Source of the DNA: Enhygromyxa salina | Lineage (GTDB): Bacteria; Myxococcota_A; Polyangia; Nannocystales; Nannocystaceae | Length of the DNA: 64,000 nt | Assembly (NCBI RefSeq): GCF_000737335.2 | Contig: NZ_JMCC02000021.1 | Span: forward strand, 62,001-126,000 | Direction of reading: 5' to 3' | Shown here: one piece after another, positions 17,201-24,947 of the stretch | Numbering within the stretch: position 1 is the stretch's first letter | Layout: each line of letters starts with the position of its first letter | Notes under the pieces: generated by a model | What the model saw: the letters and a program-made list of their open reading frames with translations, nothing else | Told to the model about the DNA's origin: nothing | Databases searched by the model: none | Position numbers and translations under genes: made by a program

Positions 17201-19234
17201 CACGTCGGGCTGATCCGCCTGTTTGGGCGCGAGCATCTGACCGAGGTGTCCGCGTGGGTCCACGAGCGCCGCCACCAGCAGCGCTTTGGGTTGCGGCCTG
17301 CGCTCGAGCACATCCGCGTGGCCGACAAGGATCGCTTGGTCGGGGTCGAGTTCGAGCATGACGCGTTCGTTGGCGAGCTGGCGATCCCCCGGTGGGCGGC
17401 CGGGGAGGGCGGCAACATGCGGATCTCGTTTTGTCACGAGCGCCGGGTCGTCGAAGATCTCGACATCCACGCCGCGCTGCCCGTGATCGGCATCGTCGAT
17501 GACCCGCACGCCGAGCTCACGGCGGACTACGCCTCGGTCGAGACCAGCAACGCCCGCATGGCCGCGCTGCGGCGGTTGTTGTCCGACGTGTTGGCGGATC
17601 AGCTGTTGCCAGCGCTCGCGGACCGCTACCCCAGCCTCGACGCGCGCGAGCGCGAGTGGGCGCGCAGCTGGATCTTCGCGCACTGGCGACGCAACAGCCC
17701 CCGCGGCGGTGACCTGCCCAATCGCCTGAGCGCCGCTGGCCAGCAGTTCGCCAAGCTCGCGCTGTTCGAAGACGTCGACGGCCAGCCGCGCACGCTCGAG
17801 CAGCTGACCAGCCGGGCCAAGGGTCAAGGGTGCCTGTGGTACGTCGAGCGCCACCCGGGCCATTCGGTCGCGCCTCGGTTTCCGGTCGTGCTCGCGCGCG
17901 GGGCCGCTCTGGCCGCGCTCACAGAATTGTTCGCCAAGCTCGAGGACTTCAGCGAGCGCTGGGGGGATCAGGTCGTCGGCGCCGAGCGGCGTCGGGCCGC
18001 CGCTGACTTGCCGCCAACGATCGCGGCGCCAGCGGGCGCGCTGGTGACGGCTGAGCTCTCGCGTCACGGCATGCAGGGCTCGGTGTGGCTGCTCGACGCT
18101 CACCCCTTCGAGCACGCCGTGGTGCTTGGCAGCGAGGGTAAGGTCGTCGAGGTCCGGCGCGCGGATGCGCTGCTTCGGGCCCAGGGGATCATCGGCGGGG
18201 CGCTCGAGGTCGACGATCGCTTCGAGCGTGTCGCGCTCTCGGGTTCGCAGCAGCGCTACCTCGACGCGCGGATCATCAAGCTGTACGCGAAGCTGCTCGA
18301 CCAGCACCAGGCCCAGCTCGCGCGGCCCGAGTCGGTCGAGTTTTCCAACCCCGAGGTCGCCCGCCGCCGGGCCGTTGCGCTCGATCTGCTGCGGGTTGCC
18401 GTCGTGGGCATGGCCAAGGCGCGGCTGCAGGGTGACGGCTTTGACGCGATCCTGGGCAACCTCGAGCGACGCCTGCTCGAAGAGCCGCTGCTGCGACTCG
18501 CGACGGGCTCGTTGATCAGCGTGACGGTGGCCTGTCGGGTGCGCCCGCCCGAGCTGGCGTACTTGAACATCTGGGACCCGGATGTGCCTGCCTACGATCC
18601 AGTGGCGCACGCCGAGGAGGCTCGGCGCACGCTCGCGCGGCCGACCGACCCACCGCCGTCGGAGCCGCTTGGGCTCGAGCACGCGCCGCCGAGTCTCGAC
18701 GACGACCATGACGAGGACGACGACGACGATCCGAACGAGCTCAGCTTGGCTGATCTCGAGCGGATCGCGGAGGAGCTAGAGGCCGTCGACGTGGCCGAAG
18801 CCAAGCAACCCGTGCCACCGCCGCGCGACTTCGTTGGCGAGCTCCTCGAGCGGCTTCGCGCCGAGCTTCGGCTGCTGCGCGAGCGCAAGCAGATCAGCTT
18901 GACCGAGGGGCTGCTCGACTGCATTCACGCCGAGCCCGGTCGGGGGCGCGAGCTGATCAGGATCGACGGTCGCGTGATCTTCGACAGCGAGCACCCCCGC
19001 TTCGTCCGGGCGCTCGAGGATCCTGATCCGATCTGGGTCAGCTTCCTGGCCTCGGTCGCGTACACCGGGCTCAATCGCTGGCTCGAGGAGGTCACCGACG
19101 CAGACGAGCTCGCGTTTCATGCTGGCCACGCGCAGCTGCTGATGTCGGGGTTGCTCGACGGGCCGCTCGACGGGCCGCTCGACGGGCCGCTCGACCTGCC
19201 GCTCGATGGGGCGGCACGAACCTTCGACACCTGA
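14228..19234 (+). CDS. 1668-residue partner protein with degenerate GHKL-like N-terminus
   Basis: Very large soluble protein of no recognised family. Residues about 35-130 can be laid over the upstream HSP90-like ATPase: LLLVEAAVLRGATAITFDID against ELIQNALDAGSDEVDIDFE, then FDAAFTWEDLQELYASLF against TDYGEGMDRA...TRLF, then ARRELALACNAVMAL against GKFGIGFVSVFAI. The catalytic Glu, the Asn and the glycines are lost, so I infer a pseudo-ATPase domain. The rest is alpha/beta without transmembrane segments or signal peptide. An acidic run (DDDHDEDDDDD) lies near residue 1495. The C-terminus ends in a 12-nt minisatellite encoding LDGP units (19154-19206). Overlap with the upstream ATPase gene indicates coupled translation. 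Function unknown. Confidence 0.8.
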   Translation: MSKAAELIAGLQSDAQFDSAGSFSLDRDKAREKMRQFQLADPHRYVLLLVEAAVLRGATAITFDIDADDMRMRFDAAFTWEDLQELYASLFVDRSSVAIQARRELALACNAVMALNPRWVRIESVSLGEDQQPRAVAAVLRPDAADEITQLDAAPKPPEAGMSPPFTTVHVKERFRPGLFVRFLNDLGGTIPEEQLLRERCAHASSTRIILDGDRLSWGLPINLIARVLLETEHLRGVAGFQRSEWGNPRSALVLLSNGVEITTHELSDSVPGLWFWVDSSRFRKDVSQGDVVRTDPSYEATLEALGSARDQVLGQLVKAWAAGEFSPLTLPTADAVYDVIRDCFMRWGDAQWLVPDSGPLSLVGGMPLWRTVDKRWLSPRAIAEEADPVRGIMYTTKDFDGVTPQGWGPVIQVIDGGNEGAAILRVYPQAKSVTETLEREVPWELERRRWRARAHDIELPRGTAGPVVRFEGGDVRGCVSLRPGQRSSIRVVVDACLLCDLELDLGFIGVCAVITGPLEPSRDFTHPRHDRAYATALMLLFAQLPALIQQSAAHGGLSGEYSDVARRYVLAITRPGFAFEWLTSFGFSDDAAKQVLRALGHPSLMPEFGVGGAPGQASELARAISFVTVDQRRVTLVDIDNDRRTRARAPGKVLVVDRSAPGSELVEELLIHGDVDDRRLLGAAFGVDAIQDDTKAYLNELGRRRFEAKPPRFVGPPPVTWTARIEQPSDGEVGKLTGFVGIDAGPMRSWDPAKPRRVKIEVLTEGRTLCMLEERSWLPGTQAIVDWERAPANRNWDGLTGNNQPLLDAVETGLVEIVLGRAAAAGRERPVNDARRLLWLALVSAFVSVEHVRVWRALRRHHVEDHPAAVAAYFEVMTLFPGMPLPELREAITMLLDDGALPTRDAILKLSGRSVPAPLQGTRREFHQQLLESWMLLESVPLVELTSGACMSLAELEAVFERTNEIAYVEDRSLRWDSDERVILRGDDIDHVGLIRLFGREHLTEVSAWVHERRHQQRFGLRPALEHIRVADKDRLVGVEFEHDAFVGELAIPRWAAGEGGNMRISFCHERRVVEDLDIHAALPVIGIVDDPHAELTADYASVETSNARMAALRRLLSDVLADQLLPALADRYPSLDAREREWARSWIFAHWRRNSPRGGDLPNRLSAAGQQFAKLALFEDVDGQPRTLEQLTSRAKGQGCLWYVERHPGHSVAPRFPVVLARGAALAALTELFAKLEDFSERWGDQVVGAERRRAAADLPPTIAAPAGALVTAELSRHGMQGSVWLLDAHPFEHAVVLGSEGKVVEVRRADALLRAQGIIGGALEVDDRFERVALSGSQQRYLDARIIKLYAKLLDQHQAQLARPESVEFSNPEVARRRAVALDLLRVAVVGMAKARLQGDGFDAILGNLERRLLEEPLLRLATGSLISVTVACRVRPPELAYLNIWDPDVPAYDPVAHAEEARRTLARPTDPPPSEPLGLEHAPPSLDDDHDEDDDDDPNELSLADLERIAEELEAVDVAEAKQPVPPPRDFVGELLERLRAELRLLRERKQISLTEGLLDCIHAEPGRGRELIRIDGRVIFDSEHPRFVRALEDPDPIWVSFLASVAYTGLNRWLEEVTDADELAFHAGHAQLLMSGLLDGPLDGPLDGPLDLPLDGAARTFDT

Positions 19235-19261
19235 TCGAGCAGCCCAGGGCCCAGACCGGGC

Positions 19262-20008
19262 TCACACGCGCAGGGCGTCCACGCGGGCGCACACGACCTC
19301 GGTCGTGGTCGCCAGGGCCGCGAGCTCGGCGAGGGGATCATCGGGGGCGCGGGTCGCCTCGAGCCGCGAGCGCAGGGCCATGACCGTGGGCGCGACAGGG
19401 GCGACCGAGCTGCCAGCCCAGGCCAGCAGCCGCCCGAGCAGCGCGGCCTCGTCGCGTGGGGGCTGCTGACCTGCCAACGCCAGCGTGTGGTGCCCGATCA
19501 TTGTCAGCAGCTCCATGCCCTCGCGCAGCAGCGCGTCGAGCCGGACCTGCTCGGTCGCAAGACACCAGAGCATGCGGTTGCGCAGGCGCTGGGTCAGCGT
19601 CCGCAGGGCTCGCTCGATCTCGTGGCGCAGATCCTTGGCTGCGATCTCGAGGCCCTGGAATGGATCGCGGCCGGCCAGCAGCAAGTGGTGGTCGCGCCAG
19701 GTCGCGATCTCGAGGGCGTGGACGTCGACCGAGCCGGCCAGCTCTGCGCCCGTGACCGTGCGGATCTGCAGACCCGCGCGCAGCGGCTGGGCCAGGCCCT
19801 TGGCGAGCGCGCGCAAGCTGGTCGCGTCCAACAGCTCGGCGACGATCAGCAGCTCGACGTGGGCACCACGCATCGAGCGGCCGCGCTTGGCCGCCGGGCC
19901 GATCAGACACACGGCGATCAGGTGGTTGGCGAGCGCCCGCACGATCGCAGGCTTCGCCGCGTCGATCGGTTGCCGTACTTGCTCCGAGAGCCAGTCGAGG
20001 CTGGTCAC
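19262..20008 (-). CDS. Nucleotidyltransferase-fold protein, probably with degenerate active site
   Basis: 248-residue protein starting at GTG 20008 (no ATG fits; TATCGT lies 6 nt upstream). The N-terminal half matches MNT-type nucleotidyltransferases: AVCLIGPAAKRGRSMRGAHVELLIV corresponds to the GS(x)nDxD strand-turn, but the acidic DxD positions read H and E. TWRDHHLLLAGRDPFQGLEI is the second family landmark. The C-terminal half is helical, as in MNT-HEPN-like or substrate-binding helical domains. The family occurs in other deltaproteobacteria without a known role. It is convergent with the 1668-residue gene, 27 bp apart, so a functional link is possible but not shown. Confidence 0.7.
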   Translation of the reverse strand: MTSLDWLSEQVRQPIDAAKPAIVRALANHLIAVCLIGPAAKRGRSMRGAHVELLIVAELLDATSLRALAKGLAQPLRAGLQIRTVTGAELAGSVDVHALEIATWRDHHLLLAGRDPFQGLEIAAKDLRHEIERALRTLTQRLRNRMLWCLATEQVRLDALLREGMELLTMIGHHTLALAGQQPPRDEAALLGRLLAWAGSSVAPVAPTVMALRSRLEATRAPDDPLAELAALATTTEVVCARVDALRV

Positions 20009-20014
20009 GCCGAC

Positions 20015-20020
20015 ACGATA
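20015..20020 (-). promoter_or_regulatory. -10-like hexamer TATCGT, possible leaderless promoter
   Basis: TATCGT (within GCTATCGT) ends 6 nt before the GTG start at 20008. The same octamer precedes the P450 gene at a similar distance. Confidence 0.4.
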
Positions 20021-20067
20021 GCCGGCCCGGGGCAGATCAGGGAAGGGCCGTCCCGTGCGTGGGCGCC

Positions 20068-22245
20068 TCAGCCTGCAGGATCCTGGCCGGCGGGGAAGAA
20101 CTTCGAGCCTGTCTCGGCCATCTCGCGCAGGGTCTTGGGCGGCGCGTAGCGGGGGCCACAGGTGTCGCTGAGCTGATCGAGCTCCGCCACCACCGCGCGC
20201 AGATCCTGGCGATCCAAGAACCCGAACGGACCGCCGGTGTGCGGCGCGAACCCAATCCCGAAGATCGCCCCAACCTCGCCGTCGCGAGCGTTGCGAAGGA
20301 TGCCACCCTCGAGGCAGTGGACGGCCTGCACCGCTTGGATCAGCAGCAGGCGCCGCGCGAGGTAGTTGACCCCAGTTGTGGTTGGTGTCGCGCCAGCGAG
20401 CTTGGCGAGCCCGGACCACAGGCCCGTTCGGCGGCCGCGCTCGTACTCGTAGAACCCGGCGCCAGCTGCCCGGCCGCCGCGATCATGCGTCTTTACCATG
20501 GCCTCGACCAGCGCGAGCCCGTCGTTGTCCACGGCCGCGTCGCCCAGGTATTTGCGGCTCTGGGCGCTGGCTTTGAGCGGCAGGGTCAAGGTGACCTCGT
20601 CAAACACCTGCAGCGGCGGGACGACCATGCCGGCCTGTCGCGCGGCCCACTCGATCAACACCGGATCGTGGCCCTCGGCGACCAGCTGCGCGCCCTCCAT
20701 GATGTACGACGAGAACACTCGCGTGGTGTAGAACGCGTAACCGTCGTTGACGACGATCGGCAGCTTGTTGATCCGTCGGCAAAAGTTCAGGCAGCGCGCG
20801 AGGGTGTGATCGCTGGTCTTGGGACCCATCACGATCTCGAGCAGGGGCATGACCTCGACCGGCGAAAAGTAGTGCAGCCCGATGAAGCGCTCGGGCCGGT
20901 CGGACACCTGGGCCAGATCGGCAATCGGGATCGCCGAGGTGTTGCTGGCCCAGATCCCGTTGGCGCTGAGCTGGCCCTGGGCCTCTTGGGTCACGCGATG
21001 CTTGAGCTCGAGGTTCTCGAACACCGCTTCAATGATCAGATCCGTGTTGGCGAGCGCGGCCAGCTCGAGGCTTGGCGTCATGCGCGAGCGGATCGCCTGG
21101 CGGCCCGCGTCGTCGAGGTGACGCTTGCGCTTGGCGAGCTCGGCCTCGAAGTGGGCGACGCCCTTGTCGAGCGCGTCTTGGTTGATGTCTTTGAGCACGA
21201 CCTCGTAGCCCGCGTCGGCGCACACGAACGCCAGCCCGGCGCCCATCATGCCGGCGCCCAAGATCGCGACCTTGGAGATCTCTGCTTGCTCGTTGGCCCC
21301 GAGCGTGGGCAGGCCCTGGTGCTCGAGCGCGGCCCGGCGGAAGAACCACAGGGTCCGCATCATGTCCTTGGACTGATCACCAACGACGAGCCCGACGAAG
21401 TAGCGGGCCTCGACCTCGAGCGCGCGCTCGAACTCCAGGCTCAGCCCCTCTTGGATCGCGCTGAGGGAGGCCTCTGGGGCATGGAACACGCCCGCGGTCT
21501 TCTTGCGCAGCATCGCCGACGCGGCCATGAACAGGTTGCGAGCGTCAGGCGAGCCGGGGCGCGGGCCGGGGATCCGCGCCCGCTTTTGATCCCACGGCTG
21601 AACCGGCTTGGGGTTGGCGGCGATCCACGCCAGCGCGGCGGCTCGCAGCGCGTCTTTGTCGGCCACGAGCTCGTCGACCAAGCCGGCCTCGAGCGCCTTG
21701 TTGGCCCGAAACTCCTTGCCCTGCAAGATCGCCTCGGCGGCGGGCTGAATGCCGATCAGTCGGGGCAGGCGCTGGGTCCCGCCACCGCCTGGGAGCACGC
21801 CGAGCTGGACCTCGGGCAGCCCGAACTTCACGCGTGGATCGTTGATCGCAATGCGCCGATGACAGGCCAGCGCCAGCTCATAGCCGCCGCCGAGCGCGGT
21901 CCCGTTGAGAGCGGCGACGACCGGCACGCCCGCGGTCTCGAACCCGCGGTAGAGCTGATGCATCTGCATGACCGCGGCGTACAGCGCCGCGGCGTCGCGC
22001 ATCTCGTAGATCCGGTTCAAGTCCGCGCCCGCACAAAAGTCCTTGTGCGCCGAGGTCAAGATGATGCCCTTCAACCCCGAGCGGCCCTTGGCCCACGCGA
22101 GCGCGTCTTGCAGCCCGTGGCCGTAGCTATCGTTGATGATGTTGACCTTGCCAGGCATCGCCAGCGTCAACGTGGCGACGCCGGTCTGGGGGTCGAACTC
22201 ACAGCTCAGCGCGTCGTTGCGGTGTTGCTCGGTCATATCGCTCAT
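20068..22245 (-). CDS. Multifunctional fatty-acid oxidation alpha subunit (enoyl-CoA hydratase / 3-hydroxyacyl-CoA dehydrogenase)
   Basis: 725-residue FadB/FadJ-type enzyme. It hydrates 2-enoyl-CoA and then oxidises 3-hydroxyacyl-CoA with NAD+, the second and third steps of beta-oxidation. The N-terminal crotonase domain (1-190) has GGGYELALACH and GLPEVQLGVLPGGGG, which carry the expected catalytic acids. The dehydrogenase part (about 315-600) has the Rossmann motif ILGAGMMGAGLA and GLHYFSPVEVMPLLEIV with the catalytic His. The length is typical. It follows the thiolase gene by 12 bp and is surely cotranscribed with it, so the two form the usual alpha2-beta2 complex. FadB versus FadJ cannot be decided by eye, so no symbol is given. 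Confidence 0.95.
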   Translation of the reverse strand: MSDMTEQHRNDALSCEFDPQTGVATLTLAMPGKVNIINDSYGHGLQDALAWAKGRSGLKGIILTSAHKDFCAGADLNRIYEMRDAAALYAAVMQMHQLYRGFETAGVPVVAALNGTALGGGYELALACHRRIAINDPRVKFGLPEVQLGVLPGGGGTQRLPRLIGIQPAAEAILQGKEFRANKALEAGLVDELVADKDALRAAALAWIAANPKPVQPWDQKRARIPGPRPGSPDARNLFMAASAMLRKKTAGVFHAPEASLSAIQEGLSLEFERALEVEARYFVGLVVGDQSKDMMRTLWFFRRAALEHQGLPTLGANEQAEISKVAILGAGMMGAGLAFVCADAGYEVVLKDINQDALDKGVAHFEAELAKRKRHLDDAGRQAIRSRMTPSLELAALANTDLIIEAVFENLELKHRVTQEAQGQLSANGIWASNTSAIPIADLAQVSDRPERFIGLHYFSPVEVMPLLEIVMGPKTSDHTLARCLNFCRRINKLPIVVNDGYAFYTTRVFSSYIMEGAQLVAEGHDPVLIEWAARQAGMVVPPLQVFDEVTLTLPLKASAQSRKYLGDAAVDNDGLALVEAMVKTHDRGGRAAGAGFYEYERGRRTGLWSGLAKLAGATPTTTGVNYLARRLLLIQAVQAVHCLEGGILRNARDGEVGAIFGIGFAPHTGGPFGFLDRQDLRAVVAELDQLSDTCGPRYAPPKTLREMAETGSKFFPAGQDPAG

Positions 22246-22257
22246 TCCCTTCCGCGC

Positions 22258-23463
22258 TCACACGCGCTCGATGATCGTGGCCACGCCCATGCCGCCGCCA
22301 ATGCACAAGGTCACCAGCCCAACGTTCTTGTCGTGCTGTTCGAGGGCGTCGAGCAAGGTCCCGAGCAGCATGCAGCCGGTCGCGCCAAGCGGGTGACCAA
22401 GCGCGATCGCGCCGCCGTTGACGTTGAGCTTGGCCGGGTCGATCTCGAACTCTTGCAGGTAGGCCATGGGCACGGCCGCGAACGCCTCGTTGACCTCGAA
22501 CAGATCAATGTCCGAGATGCTCATGCCAGCGCGCTGCAGGATCTTGCGGGTCACCGGGATCGGGCCGTCGAGCATCAGCATGGGCTCGGAGCCGATGCTG
22601 GCGACCGCCCTGATCTTGGCCCTGGGTTTGAGCCCGAGCGACTCGCCCTTCTCGCGGGAGCCAAACAAGATCGCCGCCGCGCCGTCGACGATGCCCGACG
22701 AGTTGCCCGCGTGGTGGACATGCTCGATCCGCTCGACCTGCGGGTAGACCGGCTTGGTCAGCGCGTCGAGGCCGAACTGCCGACCCATCATCTCGAAGCT
22801 GGCTTTGAGCTTGGCGAGCGCGGCCAGATCCGTCCCGGGCCGGGGGTACTCGTCCTTGGCCAGCATGGTCAGGCCGTTGCGATCCGTGACCGGGACCAGC
22901 GACTTGTCAAAGTCGCCGCGCTCGATCGCGGCCGCGGCTTTTTGCTGGCTGTTCACGGCGAAGCTGTCGACGTCCTCGCGGGTGAACCCGCGCAAGGTCG
23001 CGAGCAGATCCGCGGACACCCCCTGCGGGACCGAGCCGACCTCCCACTGGGTCTGCGGATCCCAGATCGCGCCGCCGTCCGAGCCCATCGGGACCCGCGA
23101 CATGCTCTCGACGCCGCTGCCGATCACGAGGTCCTCGAACCCCGAGGCGACCATCGCCGCAGCTTGGTTGCAGGCCTCGAGGCCCGACGCGCAGAACCGG
23201 TTGAGGGTCACGCCCGAGGTCACCAACGGATAGCCAGCCGTGAGCGCGGCGAAGCGTGCGATGCACGAGCCTTGCTCACCGGTCTGGGTCACGCAGCCGG
23301 CGATCACGTCGTCGACTTGGGTGGTGTCGAGCTCGTTGCGATCGCGGAGCGCTCGCAAGGTGGTTGCGAGCAGGTCGACAGGACGGACGGTGTAGAGGCT
23401 GCCGCTGGACTTCCCCTTGCCACGGGGCGTACGCACGGCGTCGAAGATCATCGCTTCTGACAC
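22258..23463 (-). CDS. Acetyl-CoA C-acyltransferase (3-ketoacyl-CoA thiolase)
   Basis: 401-residue thiolase that cleaves 3-ketoacyl-CoA with CoA to acetyl-CoA and a shortened acyl-CoA, the last step of beta-oxidation. The acylated nucleophile is Cys 91 in NRFCASGLEA. The C-terminal NEAFA, NGGAIALGHPLGATG and CIGGGMG motifs supply the remaining catalytic His and Cys. It starts at GTG 23463 with a good AAGGAG Shine-Dalgarno 6 nt upstream. It is the first gene of a two-gene operon with the alpha subunit. A MarR-type regulator is transcribed divergently 200 bp away and is the obvious candidate to control the operon. Confidence 0.96.
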   Translation of the reverse strand: MSEAMIFDAVRTPRGKGKSSGSLYTVRPVDLLATTLRALRDRNELDTTQVDDVIAGCVTQTGEQGSCIARFAALTAGYPLVTSGVTLNRFCASGLEACNQAAAMVASGFEDLVIGSGVESMSRVPMGSDGGAIWDPQTQWEVGSVPQGVSADLLATLRGFTREDVDSFAVNSQQKAAAAIERGDFDKSLVPVTDRNGLTMLAKDEYPRPGTDLAALAKLKASFEMMGRQFGLDALTKPVYPQVERIEHVHHAGNSSGIVDGAAAILFGSREKGESLGLKPRAKIRAVASIGSEPMLMLDGPIPVTRKILQRAGMSISDIDLFEVNEAFAAVPMAYLQEFEIDPAKLNVNGGAIALGHPLGATGCMLLGTLLDALEQHDKNVGLVTLCIGGGMGVATIIERV

Positions 23464-23663
23464 GGAAGGCTCCTTGCTGCGTCATGGCTGGTCGACCGGA
23501 GCACCCGGACGCCAGCGAGGACAAATGCTAAGCACGCTCATCGTTCTCGGCAAGCAAGCCTCGCGAACGACGCCTGGCACGGGGCTTGGGGCTCACGGAC
23601 GCTTGGCCGGGCCGGGTCAAAGACTGCTTGCGAGGCGTACGGGGCAGCGGCAAGCTGCGCGCC

Positions 23664-24131
23664 ATGGCCAGCCGTGTCGACATCGCCCAGCGCCGCAAGC
23701 AAGCGGACGCCGCGCTCGAGCTGTCTCGCATCAATCGGGAGATCGAGCGGCGTGTGCAGCAGCTGCTCGAGCGCGAGAAGCTCGAGGACGTCACGCCCGC
23801 GCAGGCCAACGCGATGATGATCTTGTTCCAAGAGAAGTCGCCGATGACGGCCCGGCAACTGGCTCGGCAGATGAACCTGTCGGAGGTCACCGTTGGGCGG
23901 TTCGTGCGTGCGCTCGAGGGGGCGGGGTGGGTCAGGCGCGAGGCGGATCCGAAAGATACTCGGGCGATCCTGATCGTGCCTTCGAGGCGGGCGTATCGGG
24001 CGTTTTCGCGGTTTTTGAACGTTAGTAATGCGTTGTTGGATGTGGCGTTTGCGGGGTTCACTAAGAAAGAGGTGGAGACGCTGGGGCGGTTGGTCGAGCG
24101 GGTGCGGATGAACGTGGTTGTTGAGCCGTAG
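23664..24131 (+). CDS. MarR-family transcriptional regulator
   Basis: 155-residue MarR-type winged-helix protein. The recognition-helix region is PMTARQLARQMNLSEVTVGRFVRALEGAGWV, followed by the wing READPKDTRAILIV, in which the conserved Asp and Arg are present. Flanking helices supply the dimer interface. ATG 23664 gives a normal-length protein; the open frame back to 23586 adds an unlikely Arg-rich tail. The divergent thiolase/hydratase operon is its likely target, and acyl-CoA or a fatty acid its likely ligand, by analogy with other regulators next to fad genes (inference). Downstream is the repeat-rich stretch. Confidence 0.88.
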   Translation: MASRVDIAQRRKQADAALELSRINREIERRVQQLLEREKLEDVTPAQANAMMILFQEKSPMTARQLARQMNLSEVTVGRFVRALEGAGWVRREADPKDTRAILIVPSRRAYRAFSRFLNVSNALLDVAFAGFTKKEVETLGRLVERVRMNVVVEP

Positions 24132-24229
24132 GTATGTGCTGGGTTTTGAGGCTGTGTGGGCGGGGATGCGGAGGGTTGGGGGGACGGCGGGGATGCGGAG
24201 GGTGGGGGTGACGGCGGGCAGCCCGGCGG

Positions 24230-24365
24230 GCTCCGAGGGTCCCTCGGAGCGAAACCACTCACCGCTGGCATGTGGTGTGTCGGTCTTCTGGTAGTACGAG
24301 TGACCTTCACCGCTTCGATTGGGTCTAATACGCCGTGAATTTTCGCTCCGAGGGACCCTCGGAGC
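24230..24365. repeat. 136-bp element with perfect 25-bp terminal inverted repeats, copy R1
   Basis: The left end (24230-24254) and right end (24341-24365) are exact reverse complements over 25 bp. Each end itself contains a 21-bp palindrome (GCTCCGAGGG-T-CCCTCGGAGC). The 86-bp interior is not coding. A second copy of the same length lies at 31992-32127. The organisation resembles a MITE or a BIME/REP-type structured repeat. Confidence 0.85.
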
Positions 24366-24730
24366 CCTGGTTGCCGGGCCGTCGTGTTGCAACCGATTTC
24401 TCCGCTGCGATCCGAGCACGATGCACTGTGGGTGACCGTGGTCGTGCGCTGTCCCTGACTTTGACGGTGGATGAGACTGTGGTTGTGACGGCGGGCAGCC
24501 CGGCGGGCTCCGAGGGACCCTCGGAGCCCTGGTTGCCGGGCCGTCGTTTTGCAACCGATGTCTCCGCTGGGATCCGAGGACGATGCACTGTGGGTGACCG
24601 TGGTCGTGCGATGTCCCTGACTTGACGGTGGATGAGACGGTGGTTGTGATGGCGGGCAGCCCTGGTTGTCGGGCGATCGTCGTGCAATCGGTGTCTCCGC
24701 TGCGGTCGGGAGGCCGGTCGTGACGTTGCA
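24345..24730 (+). repeat. Tandem 162-bp duplication of the right flank of element R1
   Basis: The segment from the palindrome at 24345 is repeated starting with the palindrome at 24507 (period 162 bp; few substitutions). A third, partial and more diverged unit starts near 24656 and lacks the palindrome. The end of the third unit resembles the right flank of copy R2 (about 32150-32215), suggesting that R1 expanded from a single-unit ancestor like R2. Confidence 0.75.
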
Positions 24731-24947
24731 TCGCGATGAACTGTCGATGCGGTTGTGTCATGTTGTTTTGTGGTGTGAATGGTCGGGGGGGCTGTTCAGT
24801 GCTCTGGCCGCTTGGAGTTCGTGTGGGGCATGCAAAATCGGTATGTTTGCGGGGGATGGAGCGGAACGTCATCTTTGGTAAGGGCGGAATCGGAGAGTCT
24901 GCGGTCGCCTGCGGCATCTCGGCCAGGCTGGCCGGCGGTAAGTGGGC

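Larger units (their letters stand above)
24132..24947. other. Repeat-rich intergenic region, about 815 bp
   Basis: No gene recognised. It holds one copy of the 136-bp inverted-end element, a tandem 162-bp duplication of its right flank, and a G-rich purine-biased entry (GGGGATGCGGAGGGT units at 24165-24210). The short open frames across it are products of the repeats. The last 200 bp before the gene at 24948 look unique and must hold that gene's promoter. Confidence 0.6.

Noticed and set aside
14843..18709. Long minus-strand open frame of 1288 codons
   Set aside because: Antisense to the 1668-residue gene; Arg/Gln/His-rich with no recognisable motif, whereas the plus frame has normal protein composition.
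20059..23460. Long plus-strand open frame of 1133 codons
   Set aside because: It is antisense to the well-recognised thiolase and hydratase/dehydrogenase genes; composition is that of a GC-driven shadow.
24150..24660. Open frames reading SEGPSEP-type peptides across the repeats
   Set aside because: They follow the repeat palindromes in several frames and both copies; no ribosome binding site and no normal codon pattern.
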